Assembly: GCA_050031985.1 (NCBI GenBank)
Contig: JBNAIG010000018.1
Location: forward strand, 1 to 64,000
Length of the DNA stretch: 64,000 nt
DNA from: SZUA-368 sp028533045
Lineage (GTDB): Bacteria > Spirochaetota > Spirochaetia > DSM-2461
Reading direction: 5' to 3'
In this document: in pieces, positions 50,681-59,572 of the stretch
How positions within the stretch are numbered: position 1 is the first letter of the stretch
Layout: the number at the start of each line of letters is the position of its first letter
Program-made: the position numbers and the translations under genes
Notes under the pieces: generated by a model
Told to the model about the DNA's origin: nothing
Database searches by the model: none
The model's input: only the letters and a program-made list of their open reading frames with translations

Positions 50681-50725
50681 TCAAAAAATTAAATGATCGT
50701 GCCAAAGGGCACCATGGAGGATGAT

Positions 50726-51160
50726 ATGAACTATATGGTAACAAGAAACAGAGTAAACGACGTGGACAGACTTTTCGATTCTTTCTTTAACTGGAATGAA
50801 GCACCCAAGACTGCCGCATCCCGCGTACCCGCTGTGGATATCACCGAATCGGAAAAGGGTTATGAAATCGTAGCTGAACTTCCCGGATTTTCCGAAGAGG
50901 AACTGGATCTTCAGGTTAAGGATAATCTCCTTACCATAACCGCCGAAAAAATGGAAAAGGCAGAAAAGAAAGACGAAGCCGATGAGGTACGCTACCTTAA
51001 GAGGGAAAGATCGGTAAAATCTTTTAAGAGGAGCTTTTACCTTCCCAAGGACGCTACCAATGAAAGTATCGAAGCGGTATTCAAGAATGGGCTCTTGAGC
51101 CTGTCCATCGCCAAGAAAGAGGAGGCCAAGCCTATGGCAATTAAGGTGAAAACCAAATAA
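50726..51160 (+). CDS. Small heat-shock protein, Hsp20/alpha-crystallin
   Basis: A 144-residue chaperone that holds unfolding proteins in an ATP-independent way. The alpha-crystallin domain runs from VPAVDITESEKGYEIVAELP to the C-terminal GLLSLSIAKKEEAKP, including the core stretch YLKRERSVKSFKRSFYLP and the beta-strand AVFKNGLLSL. The C-terminal I-x-I motif reads AIKVK and is incomplete. The frame also opens at 50693, but GGAGG (50716-50720) points to ATG at 50726. Unusually, the promoter appears to be sigma-54 dependent. Confidence 0.93.
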   Translation: MNYMVTRNRVNDVDRLFDSFFNWNEAPKTAASRVPAVDITESEKGYEIVAELPGFSEEELDLQVKDNLLTITAEKMEKAEKKDEADEVRYLKRERSVKSFKRSFYLPKDATNESIEAVFKNGLLSLSIAKKEEAKPMAIKVKTK

Positions 51161-51201
51161 TCCTACGGCTGGTACGAAAGGAACTATAAACAATGATGCA
51201 G

Positions 51202-51231
51202 ACCGGAGCCCCGAGGGACTCCGGTTTTTTT
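51202..51231 (+). terminator. Terminator of hsp20
   Basis: Stem ACCGGAG / CTCCGGT with an extended middle, followed by seven T. A typical Rho-independent terminator. Confidence 0.9.
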
Positions 51232-51240
51232 ATGGCCTGA

Positions 51241-52524
51241 TTATTTCGTGGCGGCTTTTAGGGCCTGGTCAAAGTCGGCAATAATGTCTTCCGCCTTTTC
51301 CAGTCCCACCGATACGCGGACCAGATCGGGCAGTACGCCGCAGGCTTTTTGCTGTTCGTCGTTCAGCTGGCGGTGGGTCATGCTGGCCGGATGAAGCACG
51401 CAGGTGCGGATATCGGCCACGTGAACCTGAATGGTGGCCAGTTCCAGGGCGTCCATCATGGCTTCGCTTGCCGCCCGGCCTCCCTTGACACCAAAGGTCA
51501 GTACGCCGCTGCAGCCACGCAGGTATTTTTTGGCATTTTTATAGTCTTCGTCCCCTTCCAGGCCGGGATACTTTACCCAGGCTACCCGGTCGTCAGCCTC
51601 GAGCCATTTGGCCACTTTGAGGGCGTTCTCCGCGTGTCGGTCCATCCGCACATGGAGGGTTTCCAGGCCCAGGTTGCAGAGCCAGGCATTTTGCGGGGCC
51701 ATGTAGGCTCCAAAGTCACGGGTCAGTTGAACACGGGCTTTCACAATGTAAGCCGCCTCGCCAAAGGTTTCCGTGTAAGAAAGGCCGTGGTAGGAGGGGT
51801 CGGGCTCGCTCAGTTCGGGGTATTTTCCATTGGCCCAGTTAAAGTTACCCCCGTCTACAATCACACCGCCCACGCTGGTGGCATGGCCGTCGATGTATTT
51901 GGTGGCCGAATGAATAACAATATTTGCCCCGTGCTGAATGGGGTTGCAAAAGTAGGGGGTGGGGAAGGTGTTGTCCACAATAAGGGGAACGTCCATCTCT
52001 TTGGCTATGGCGGAGAATTTATCCAGGTCCAGAACCTCTGTCCCCGGGTTGGTCAAAACTTCTCCAAAAAGGGCCCGCGTTTCGGGGCGGAAGGCCGCTT
52101 TTATCTCTTCGGCAGAAGCGTTCTGGTCAACGAAGGTAAAGTCGATTCCCAGTTTTCGCAGGGTGTGTTCGAAGAGGTTGAAGGTTCCTCCGTAGAGCTT
52201 GGTGGAGGCCACAACGTGCTGTCCCGTTCCGGCAATGTTCATAATGGCGAAGGCCGAAGCGGTCTGACCGGCAGAGGTGGCCAGGGCGCCCACTCCCCCT
52301 TCGAGGGAGGCCATTTTCTTTTCGAAGGCATCCACCGTGGGGTTGGAGATGCGTGAATACATGTGACCTTCCACCTTGAGGTCAAAGAGGTCCGCCACAG
52401 CCTGGGCCGTATCGTAGGCGTAGGTCGTGCTCTGTACTATCGGCAGTACCCGGGGTTCTCCGTTTTTCGGTTCGTATCCCGCCTGGATGGTTCGCGTTTC
52501 AAATCCCCAATCCTTCTTATCCAT
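51241..52524 (-). CDS. metY: O-acetylhomoserine sulfhydrylase MetY
   Basis: A 427-residue PLP enzyme of the Cys/Met metabolism family that makes homocysteine (or cysteine) from O-acetylhomoserine and sulfide. Visible: SRISNPTVDAFEKKMASLEG, the PLP-phosphate site ATSAGQTASAF, the Asp in VDNTFPTPYF and the Schiff-base lysine in IHSATKYIDGHATSVGG. MetY-type long insert residues (around 230-290) are present. Start chosen at ATG 52524, preceded by AAGGAGAG; the frame extends 24 codons upstream through the promoter. It is monocistronic. Confidence 0.93.
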   Translation of the reverse strand: MDKKDWGFETRTIQAGYEPKNGEPRVLPIVQSTTYAYDTAQAVADLFDLKVEGHMYSRISNPTVDAFEKKMASLEGGVGALATSAGQTASAFAIMNIAGTGQHVVASTKLYGGTFNLFEHTLRKLGIDFTFVDQNASAEEIKAAFRPETRALFGEVLTNPGTEVLDLDKFSAIAKEMDVPLIVDNTFPTPYFCNPIQHGANIVIHSATKYIDGHATSVGGVIVDGGNFNWANGKYPELSEPDPSYHGLSYTETFGEAAYIVKARVQLTRDFGAYMAPQNAWLCNLGLETLHVRMDRHAENALKVAKWLEADDRVAWVKYPGLEGDEDYKNAKKYLRGCSGVLTFGVKGGRAASEAMMDALELATIQVHVADIRTCVLHPASMTHRQLNDEQQKACGVLPDLVRVSVGLEKAEDIIADFDQALKAATK

Positions 52525-52541
52525 ATTCACAGCTCTCCTTC

Positions 52542-52558
52542 TCCGGTAATGTACCGGA
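52542..52558 (-). promoter_or_regulatory. Leader hairpin of metY
   Basis: Stem TCCGGT / ACCGGA with a 5-base loop, a few bases before the ribosome binding site. It is too short to be a SAM riboswitch. Confidence 0.4.
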
Positions 52559-52567
52559 TAAATCCAG

Positions 52568-52596
52568 ATGATAGGTAAAATAGGACGAGTCGTCAA
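52568..52596 (-). promoter_or_regulatory. Sigma-70 promoter of metY
   Basis: TTGACG, 17 bases, TATCAT on the minus strand, with ideal spacing, 44 bp before the metY start. Confidence 0.7.
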
Positions 52597-52675
52597 GCGT
52601 GGTCGGATAGCTTATTTTTCATCTTTTTTATTAAGGAATTGCGATTTTACACACTGTGTACTAAGATAGGGGGAG

Positions 52676-53803
52676 ATGGTAGAACGTTTCCTTGCAGCCG
52701 ATTTATGTCTTTTCCTCTTTTTTGTCCTATCCATGATAACCCTTCTTCTCTGGCAAAAAAAGGGAACCTGCTCCTATAAGGAAAGACTATTTATGGGGCT
52801 TTGCCTGAGCACTATGGCTATGCTGATTTTGGATGTGATTTTTCGTTTTACCGACGGCGGGCCCAGTAGACCCCTTATTTATCTTGTCACCTGGCTCTAT
52901 TTTTTGGTTGAGCCCATTCCCATGACACTTTGGCTCTGTTATCTGGATTATTATCTTTACAATTCCCGGGAGAGGCTGAGAAAGCGCCTCTATTACAGCC
53001 CCTTTTTTCTCATTATCCTTGTCTTCCTTGTGGTGAGTTTTTTCAATGGGGCTGTTTTTTCTATAGACGGGGAAAACTTTTATAGGCGGGGGCCGTTTGT
53101 TCCTCTTATCGTCAGCTTTAATATTATAATTCTCCTTGGCACAATTATTATTGCCCTTAGGAGAAAGCGAGACGTGGGGCAGAGAGTTTTTCAGGCCCTT
53201 GTCCTGTTCAGTCTTATTCCTCTTTTGGGGAACCTTTTGCAGTTTTTCTTTGACGGAACCATTCTTATTTGGCCCACCGTTGCGGTAGCAGTTACTTATG
53301 CTTTTCTCTTCCTCGAATTTCAGAGAGAGCAGAAGGATTACCTCACAGGCTTACTGAACAGGCAGCAGATTGACGATATTATCCATAACCGAATCTCCCA
53401 GCTGGAAAGGAGAGGGGGATTTACCCTGGTAATGGTAGATATGGATGACTTTAAGCTGATTAATGACGAATATGGTCATAAGGAAGGGGATCGGGCCCTT
53501 GTTTTGATTTCCGAACTTATCTATTCCTCGGTACGCGCAGTGGACCGGGTGGCCCGTTTTGGGGGAGATGAGTTCGTTATTCTTCTGGAAGAGGAGGATC
53601 AAGGGGAAGTGGAAAAGGTTCTGAGCCGTCTTAAGGAGCTCGTCGATTCGGAAAAGAGGAACAGGTCTTACCCCTATAAACTGGATTTGAGTTGCGGCTA
53701 TAAAATAATTCTTCCCGGAGAAACGCGCGGCTACTATGACCTGGTCCATGAGGCGGACCAGGAGATGTATCGTATTAAGAGAGCAAAGAAGTCGGTCTCT
53801 TAA
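52676..53803 (+). CDS. Membrane diguanylate cyclase
   Basis: A 375-residue protein with seven N-terminal helices (about residues 5-215) resembling the 7TM-histidine-kinase-type sensor, and a C-terminal GGDEF domain (about 220-370). The active site is GGDEF and the inhibition site RAVD lies five residues before it. TLVMVDMDDFKLINDEYGHK forms the nucleotide and metal site. It should make c-di-GMP. A purine-rich AGGGGGAG lies immediately before the ATG, so the true start could be slightly downstream. It overlaps the convergent gene by 4 bp. Confidence 0.9.
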   Translation: MVERFLAADLCLFLFFVLSMITLLLWQKKGTCSYKERLFMGLCLSTMAMLILDVIFRFTDGGPSRPLIYLVTWLYFLVEPIPMTLWLCYLDYYLYNSRERLRKRLYYSPFFLIILVFLVVSFFNGAVFSIDGENFYRRGPFVPLIVSFNIIILLGTIIIALRRKRDVGQRVFQALVLFSLIPLLGNLLQFFFDGTILIWPTVAVAVTYAFLFLEFQREQKDYLTGLLNRQQIDDIIHNRISQLERRGGFTLVMVDMDDFKLINDEYGHKEGDRALVLISELIYSSVRAVDRVARFGGDEFVILLEEEDQGEVEKVLSRLKELVDSEKRNRSYPYKLDLSCGYKIILPGETRGYYDLVHEADQEMYRIKRAKKSVS

Positions 53804-54909
53804 TATTTGTACTTCATTCCCCCCATGAGGGAGAAATTTTCCCCGTGGAAGGTGTCGTTATCCCCCCCCAGAGCTGCCGAGGCGAAGCCTTGAAAGCTGA
53901 ATCCCTGATAGACATTCCAGTCCGCTCCTATGGTTAGCTGCCCCGATTGGTCCACCGGCGACAGAACGGCCATGACCGGGACGGACATTTTTCCCCATTC
54001 AAAGACCAGTTCCGGGTAGAGGTAGAGGCCGTAGGAATCGGCTTCGGCCTGTTCTTCCCACTCCCCCCAGGGATAAAGTAAAGCTTCCAGCCGGGCGGAG
54101 AGGGTTCCGCTGTATCCCAGACCAAACTGACGAAAAAGCCCGGCCGATATATTGACCGTTTCCCGGGTGTTCTCTTCCCAGTCCCCATTCTCAAAGGGCA
54201 CAGCCAGGGAGGCAGAACCGTACCAGTCCACTTCGCCGTAGCCGTGGAGGCTCAGGTAGGGGCGGTGGCCGGTGACATCGCCGTCGGTTTTTTCCTGGCC
54301 CTTACAGAGGTAACCCAGTTCCAGATCCCCCCCGCCCAGGGAGCTGACGTAACGGCCGCCGGCGCTGGTCTGGGTTATGGTCGTTTCCTCTGCGCTGTCC
54401 GTATCGGTGGGATCTATTTCCGATGTGGCGGGCATGACTATGGCTTCCAGGTAGTTCCGGCCCATGCTGTAGCGGACCAGGGTAAGGAGGGCTGTGTCGT
54501 CCCGGGCTTCGTCGGCGGTCAAATCCACCGAGGGGTCCAGGCTGCCGTAGAGAACGTCCCCCGCGTTAAACACCTGGCCGTCTCCCCAGCCAATGCGGGT
54601 TTTCCCCATGGTGATCCGAAGGGAGGGAAATTGGACTTTGAGGGAGGCCTTGTCCAGATTTACCAGAGTCAGGTTGTCCATGGGGATGAAATTCAGGGAG
54701 AGCTCCCCCCGAACGTCTCTGCTCCCGGTGGATTGAACGGACAGGTCTGCCGAGCCGCTTCCGCCGTAGCTCCACTCTTCTGTGGTATCTTCGTCTGTGT
54801 AATTATGGCTAAGAGCTTGGAGAATCTCCAGTTCCGCCGTTACTTGAGTTTCCGCCCCCAGGGGGAGAAGAGTTATTAATGACAATAATAGGCCTATGTT
54901 TTTTTTCAT
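53800..54909 (-). CDS. Predicted outer-membrane protein of ABC operon
   Basis: A 369-residue exported protein. The signal peptide (MKKNIGLLLSLITLLPLGAE) is followed by alternating strands typical of a porin-like barrel (LKVQFPSLRITMGKTRIGWG, LELGYLCKG, FSLMGGMKYKY at the end). The last residue is aromatic. ATG at 54909 has AGAGGAAAGG upstream; the frame extends 29 codons further into a GC-rich spacer but without translation signals. It is the last gene of the slipin-ABC operon and may be the outer-membrane partner of the transporter. Confidence 0.7.
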   Translation of the reverse strand: MKKNIGLLLSLITLLPLGAETQVTAELEILQALSHNYTDEDTTEEWSYGGSGSADLSVQSTGSRDVRGELSLNFIPMDNLTLVNLDKASLKVQFPSLRITMGKTRIGWGDGQVFNAGDVLYGSLDPSVDLTADEARDDTALLTLVRYSMGRNYLEAIVMPATSEIDPTDTDSAEETTITQTSAGGRYVSSLGGGDLELGYLCKGQEKTDGDVTGHRPYLSLHGYGEVDWYGSASLAVPFENGDWEENTRETVNISAGLFRQFGLGYSGTLSARLEALLYPWGEWEEQAEADSYGLYLYPELVFEWGKMSVPVMAVLSPVDQSGQLTIGADWNVYQGFSFQGFASAALGGDNDTFHGENFSLMGGMKYKY

Positions 54910-54924
54910 CCTTTCCTCTGTTTT

Positions 54925-55053
54925 GCTGCGATGCGCCAGGGGGCGGCAGGGCGGCGCAGCCGGTCCTTCTGAAGGAAGGACGGGAGCGAAGCGCACCCCG
55001 AAAGCACCCGGTCCCCCGCGAGGGGGAGGCGCCCCAAAAATACCGATTCGCTC
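54925..55053. repeat. GC-rich extragenic hairpin element
   Basis: A spacer with sharply higher GC than its flanks and stacked hairpins: GTCCTTC-TGAAG-GAAGGAC (54963-54981) and TCCCCC-GCGA-GGGGGA (55012-55027). It recalls the element at 23035-23139, sharing short words such as GCGCTTCGC. It lies inside the operon and may affect expression of the last gene. Confidence 0.45.
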
Positions 55054-56301
55054 CTAGGCGGCGCGGATCTCGTCGGTAATGGGTTTCTTGATGATTTTGC
55101 GGACCGAGAGCCAGGTGACGCTCAGGCAAATGGCTATTCCTGCAATCAGGCCGTAGAGGTAGCTCGGGCCGTTCCAAACGCCGTGTATGAGGCCGGTAAA
55201 ACGGTAGCCCATGTTAAAGTCCCGCATCATCCAGGAAAAATCCCAGCCATAGCGGACCAGGGGGATGTTGCCTAGAACGGCCAGAACCAGCCCCACAAAG
55301 GAACCCATAAGTCCAATCAGGATGGCCTCAAAGAGAAAAAGGCGGCGAACGGCGCTCTCCTTCATGCCCAAAGAGCGCATCATCCCGATCTCCGGCTGAC
55401 GCTCCATTACGGACATGAGCATGGTGTTGGCCAGCCCCACCGAGGCGATGATAAAAACGAGGAAGAGGATCACTCCGCTGCTGTAGCTGTCTCCTGCGGC
55501 CATCGCCAGATAATCGGCGGACCAGTCCCGCCACCCGTGGTATTCCAGGCCGTATTTGTCGGCCAGGGCTAGAAGGGCTTGTTCCGCCCGTATCTGTTCC
55601 CGGCGGCTCAGGGGCAGATCCACAAGCACCATGGTAGAAGCTCCTTCCATAGCCAGATAGTAGTCCGCCGTGTCCAGGGGAATAAAGAGGTAGGAACGGT
55701 TGATTTGGGCGTTCGGGGAGTTTACCAGGCCCACAATTTCCAGGTCCATCGCCTCCCGGGAGCCCCAGCGGTCAATCATCTGCAGGGTCAGTTCATCGCC
55801 TGGCTGGAGGCCCATATCCTGGGCGAGCCATTCCCCTATGGCAGCCTCTTCCAGCCCGGCTTGGGGGAAGCGTCCTTCTTTTAGGGTTTCCCGAATCCGG
55901 TTGACCCGGGTGTCTTCTTCCGGCTCCAGGGCGGTGACTATGACGGGAAAGCTGCCTCCCACTCCGGACCGGGTCACGGCGGTGGCGTCCCATTCGTTGC
56001 GCTTCACAGCCGGGATGCCCTTATCGGCCAGTTCCCTAATCAGCAGGTCCGGATCTTCAATTACCTCTTCCAGAGGCCGATCCTTCCAATCCTCCCAGTA
56101 TTCGGGGGTGACCAAACGGCCCTGGGACATCTCATAGTAGATCAAAGCCAGCTCCGACTCGCTCCGGGCCCCGATCAGCAGGGAATCGAGAAGGATGAAG
56201 CCTGCAATGCCCACAGCCAGAACGGCCATGGTAATGAGGGTGCGCCTTTTGTAGCGGAACAGGTTTTTGCCCGCCAGGCGTATAAGATAAAGGTGTTTCA
56301 T
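55054..56301 (-). CDS. FtsX/MacB-type ABC permease (third)
   Basis: A 415-residue permease with one N-terminal helix (about 20-40), a large extracytoplasmic MacB-like domain (about 45-270) and three C-terminal helices (about 280-405). Family stretches: NLFRYKRRTLITMAVLAVG at the start and ASVGLANTMLMSVMERQPEI, then MRSLGMKESAVRRLFLFEA. This family does not import through the membrane but uses ATP to move extracytoplasmic partners, such as lipoproteins or peptides. Its start overlaps the LolA-like gene's stop by one base. Confidence 0.87.
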   Translation of the reverse strand: MKHLYLIRLAGKNLFRYKRRTLITMAVLAVGIAGFILLDSLLIGARSESELALIYYEMSQGRLVTPEYWEDWKDRPLEEVIEDPDLLIRELADKGIPAVKRNEWDATAVTRSGVGGSFPVIVTALEPEEDTRVNRIRETLKEGRFPQAGLEEAAIGEWLAQDMGLQPGDELTLQMIDRWGSREAMDLEIVGLVNSPNAQINRSYLFIPLDTADYYLAMEGASTMVLVDLPLSRREQIRAEQALLALADKYGLEYHGWRDWSADYLAMAAGDSYSSGVILFLVFIIASVGLANTMLMSVMERQPEIGMMRSLGMKESAVRRLFLFEAILIGLMGSFVGLVLAVLGNIPLVRYGWDFSWMMRDFNMGYRFTGLIHGVWNGPSYLYGLIAGIAICLSVTWLSVRKIIKKPITDEIRAA

Positions 56302-57032
56302 TAGAACAACGCCTCCTCCGTAAAGAGCCGATCCTCCAGTTCTATGTCTATTTTAATGTCATGGAGTTTCAGTTCCGTGTGGGAATCCCCCTTAATCACA
56401 TCCCGGAGAATCATGTGGGAAATAACGAACTTGTCATCTACTTCCAGGTAGTCGAGCACCTCTATCGTTTTGAGGTGGACATCCCGTTTGGAGTAGTATT
56501 CTCCGTAGACCAGAACGTAGGACTCCTTGTTAATCCAGAGAATCTGCTTGTAGTAGGGGGCTGTCCTCTGCTTGGCGCTCAATTCCACCACATAGCACTC
56601 CTGGCCCTTTTTAAGTTCCGTCCCTTCCAGGGAGGTATAATATTTATCCAGAGTGTCATTCCCTTCGCTCACATCCTCGTAGGACACGTCGCCAAAAAGG
56701 GAATCTTTTAGGGCCGAACCGCTTAGACGAATGGTCTCTTCCGCATCCGGGTCGTAAAGGTACATGGTATCGTCCACGCGGAGCACCTTTTGGCCCGCTT
56801 CTTCCACGTTTGTGAATTCCAGAAGGAATTCCTTATCCCCCCGGCTCCAACTGTCGAAGGTGCTGGTAATATCACCAAAGCGGTCGTGGGAGATCATGGT
56901 TCCCGATGACGTTTGGGTGTCGAAGGACTGGAGGTCGTCGGCCTTTTCGATGATCTCGTCCCCTGTTATGGCGTAGAGGGAATTCAGGCTGAGGCATAAG
57001 GCGATTAAGGCTGACTTGGCTAGAAATTTCAT
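56301..57032 (-). CDS. LolA-like outer-membrane lipoprotein-sorting protein
   Basis: A 243-residue exported protein with a signal peptide (ending near YAITGDEI) and a LolA-like half-barrel: MISHDRFGDITSTFDSW, KVLRVDDTMYLYDPDAEETIRL, then LWINKESYVLVYGEYYSKRD. Family relatives (DUF4292/PF17131-type) often sit beside MacB/FtsX permeases. It may carry hydrophobic cargo, such as a lipoprotein or lipid, from the permeases across the periplasm. Confidence 0.85.
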   Translation of the reverse strand: MKFLAKSALIALCLSLNSLYAITGDEIIEKADDLQSFDTQTSSGTMISHDRFGDITSTFDSWSRGDKEFLLEFTNVEEAGQKVLRVDDTMYLYDPDAEETIRLSGSALKDSLFGDVSYEDVSEGNDTLDKYYTSLEGTELKKGQECYVVELSAKQRTAPYYKQILWINKESYVLVYGEYYSKRDVHLKTIEVLDYLEVDDKFVISHMILRDVIKGDSHTELKLHDIKIDIELEDRLFTEEALF

Positions 57033-57048
57033 GGTTGACTCCTTTTGT

Positions 57049-58296
57049 TTATATAGCCCTGAGGGCGTCCACCGGCTCGATTTTCGCCGCCCGGCGGGAA
57101 GGGATGAAGGTTGAGAGGGAGGCTACGGCCACGGAGTAGACGAATACCAGGGCCGTGTTGCGCAGACTCAATCCCAAATAGAGATAGTTGGACATGCTGA
57201 ATCCTTCTATGCCGTCCATCATATCTCCCATGGGGATGCCCGAAGTGCCTATTGAGAGAATAATCACTATCCCGATGACCATACCGATCAGAGCCCCCAG
57301 GGCGCTGATGAAAAAGGCCTCCAGGAAGAAGAGCCGGGTTAGCTCTTTGCCCCGCATACCCATGGCTCCCATGGTACCGATTTCCCCCATCCGCTCATAG
57401 ATGACCATAATCGTCGTATTGATAATGACCGAACTTCCCAGGACAAAGAAGAACAGGGCGAACACGTTGTACACGTTCTTCCCCAGGTTCATCATACCCC
57501 AGATCAGGTTGGTTTCCAGCCAGGACTGAATAATTAGTTCCGGGAAGGCCGGTCCCTGTTCGCTGCGGAGAAGGGCGGCGGCCTCATCGGCGGTCATCAC
57601 ATCCTCATCTACCATAAGGAGAATTTCCGAAAGGGCGTCGTTCATAAGGAGCAGTCGCTGGGCCGTGTCCAGGGGAATAAGCACATGGGTGCCGTTGAGA
57701 GCTCCCACCGGGTAGGCCAGGAGTCCCACCACTTCCACGGTAAAATGTTTTTGCTGCCGGTTAGCCTTCATGGTAAGAATGGTGATTTTGTCCGGTGTTG
57801 AATCGGTCAGGTCCAGCCCCATTCGCTCGGCCAGCTTAACCCCAATGACAGCTTCCCGCGATCCGGGGGTGGGGAATCGGCCCTGAATCAGGCTGTCCTC
57901 CAGCTCTTGGAACTCCTTCTCCTGTTCAAAGTCGACTCCCTTGCCCAGAACATTGTACTCCCGGTCTTCCCGGTAGATGCGTCCGGGGAAATTGATTCGT
58001 TCGGAGATTTTCGTTACCCAGGGATAGGAGGCGAAGGTTTCCGCCGTGGCGGTGGCGTTTTGTACCACCAAGTGGGAGGGGTTGAGCCGTTCGTATTTGT
58101 CAAACTCGGCGTTGCGAATACGAATCATTCCCGTATTGTAGCGCTGCTCGTTTCGGGCCATATCGTCGAGCATTCCGTCCATCATACCGAACAGGAGGAC
58201 AATGCTCATGGTGGCCACGGCGATGGCCGAGCCGGAAAGAATGCTTCTCCGCCGGTTTCGCAAAATGTTTCTGTAAGCTATTTTCGCTAGTTTCAT
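57049..58296 (-). CDS. FtsX/MacB-type ABC permease (second)
   Basis: A 415-residue permease with the same layout: basic N-terminal IAYRNILRNRRRSILSG, one helix, extracytoplasmic MacB domain and three C-terminal helices. NTTIMVIYERMGEIGTMGAMG followed by RLFFLEAFFISALGALIG is the family core. It is more distant from the other two permeases than they are from each other. AAGGAGCGAGG precedes ATG at 58296; the open frame extends 45 codons further into the upstream gene but without support. Confidence 0.87.
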   Translation of the reverse strand: MKLAKIAYRNILRNRRRSILSGSAIAVATMSIVLLFGMMDGMLDDMARNEQRYNTGMIRIRNAEFDKYERLNPSHLVVQNATATAETFASYPWVTKISERINFPGRIYREDREYNVLGKGVDFEQEKEFQELEDSLIQGRFPTPGSREAVIGVKLAERMGLDLTDSTPDKITILTMKANRQQKHFTVEVVGLLAYPVGALNGTHVLIPLDTAQRLLLMNDALSEILLMVDEDVMTADEAAALLRSEQGPAFPELIIQSWLETNLIWGMMNLGKNVYNVFALFFFVLGSSVIINTTIMVIYERMGEIGTMGAMGMRGKELTRLFFLEAFFISALGALIGMVIGIVIILSIGTSGIPMGDMMDGIEGFSMSNYLYLGLSLRNTALVFVYSVAVASLSTFIPSRRAAKIEPVDALRAI

Positions 58297-58307
58297 AGCC
58301 TCGCTCC

Positions 58308-59549
58308 TTATGTGTACCTTAAACAATCGGTGATTTTCATACCTGTTAACTTCCGGGTAACCAAAAGGGAAATCGTTCCGCAAATCGCTACGCCGGCTAC
58401 CAGGGAGATCAGGTAATCTCGGAGTATCCATACTCCGTACATCATCCCCGAAACGCGGTAACCAATTTTCATATCCTTAAGCAGGTTGCCGTAGTTTATC
58501 CCGATTTTTACCAGGATAAGATTGGCCCCGGCTCCCCAAATAATCCCTACGATTCCCCCTAGCAGGCCGATTCCCACCGCCTCAATCAGGAAGGTTTTGC
58601 GCAAATCCCCGTCGGTCATTCCCAGGGCCCGGAGCATACCCAGTTCCCGGGTTCGTTCGAACAAACTCATCAGCACCGTGTTGGAGATGCCGATGGCGGC
58701 GATGAGCACCACCAGGGAGAGAATGGCGTAGGCCGAGTTTTGCTTCCCCGCGGCGATGGCCATAAAGTCGGCGGCCCACTCTTCCCAGGAGTGAAATTCC
58801 GCCCCCGTGCCGGCGAGCAGATGGTGCAGTTTTTCTACCGATCCCCGGGGCGGTTGGGGGTTGGGGCCAAGGCTGACTACGGCCTGGGTGTAGAGCCCGT
58901 CCATTTCCAGGTAGTCATCGGCCACGGTCAGGTCTATGAAAACTACACCGGTGTTCACATAGGGGTCGGGGCAGTCCAGAATACCGGCCACTTCCAGTTC
59001 CAACAGTTCTTCGCTGCCGAATCGTGTTTTTACCCGTAAAGAGACAGGATAGCCTACTTGGGCTCCCATATCTTCCGCCAGCCACCGGCCCAGAAGCACC
59101 CCCTCTTCGTCGGGAGTCAGGAAATGCCCTTCCGAAACAACCCGATTCAGGTCGTAAACGTCACCGTCTCTCTCCGGATCGAGGGCCACCACTTCCACCG
59201 CCAAGTATCCCGACTCTTCCCAGGGCGCCCCCCGGAATATCAGTTCGCCTGTCAGTTCTATACGGGGTGTCCAGCTTACTCCCTCATCGGTCAGTTTTTG
59301 GCCCAGTTCGGGGGGGAGAGTTTCCTTAAGGGGGCGTGACTCCCGGTCTTCCCAGTAGGCCGGTGTTACAATCCGCCCCGAACCGCTTTCATAGCGCATA
59401 ATATTGATGATGGAGTCCTCGCTGACCCCCATGAGGAGGGAGTCCATGAGGATGAACATCATAAGTCCCATAGCCACAGCGAAAGCGGTAATTATGGTCC
59501 GTCTTTTGTAACGGAGAAGGTTTCTGAAACCCAGTTTTACCAGCTTCAT
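58308..59549 (-). CDS. FtsX/MacB-type ABC permease (first)
   Basis: A 413-residue permease: FRNLLRYKRRTIITAFAVAM at the N-terminus, an extracytoplasmic domain, then ISNTVLMSLFERTRELGMLRALGM and three helices. Closely similar to the third permease (55054-56301), suggesting an in-operon duplication. ATG at 59549 has GGAGG 7 nt upstream, better than the TTG at 59564. Confidence 0.87.
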   Translation of the reverse strand: MKLVKLGFRNLLRYKRRTIITAFAVAMGLMMFILMDSLLMGVSEDSIINIMRYESGSGRIVTPAYWEDRESRPLKETLPPELGQKLTDEGVSWTPRIELTGELIFRGAPWEESGYLAVEVVALDPERDGDVYDLNRVVSEGHFLTPDEEGVLLGRWLAEDMGAQVGYPVSLRVKTRFGSEELLELEVAGILDCPDPYVNTGVVFIDLTVADDYLEMDGLYTQAVVSLGPNPQPPRGSVEKLHHLLAGTGAEFHSWEEWAADFMAIAAGKQNSAYAILSLVVLIAAIGISNTVLMSLFERTRELGMLRALGMTDGDLRKTFLIEAVGIGLLGGIVGIIWGAGANLILVKIGINYGNLLKDMKIGYRVSGMMYGVWILRDYLISLVAGVAICGTISLLVTRKLTGMKITDCLRYT

Positions 59550-59572
59550 TTTCGGCCTCCCCAATAGTCCCG

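Larger units (their letters stand above)
50285..50725. promoter_or_regulatory. Regulatory region between divergent genes
   Basis: 441 bp with no convincing gene. It contains, left to right, two TGAC-N8-GTCA palindromes, a sigma-54-type promoter and a large leader hairpin, all described separately. The remainder is AT-rich without recognisable signal. Confidence 0.7.

Noticed and set aside
50285..50725. A CIRCE element or heat-shock sigma-32 promoter for hsp20 was looked for.
   Set aside because: No TTAGCACTC-N9-GAGTGCTAA repeat and no sigma-32-like pair was seen; the sigma-54 match is much better.
51349..52356. A 335-codon plus-strand frame opposite metY.
   Set aside because: The metY frame on the other strand is unmistakable. 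The antisense frame has no start signal and a Gly/His/Val-rich composition typical of shadows.
52525..52675. A SAM riboswitch or T-box before metY was considered.
   Set aside because: The promoter is clear and the leader is only about 37 nt with one small hairpin, too short for either.
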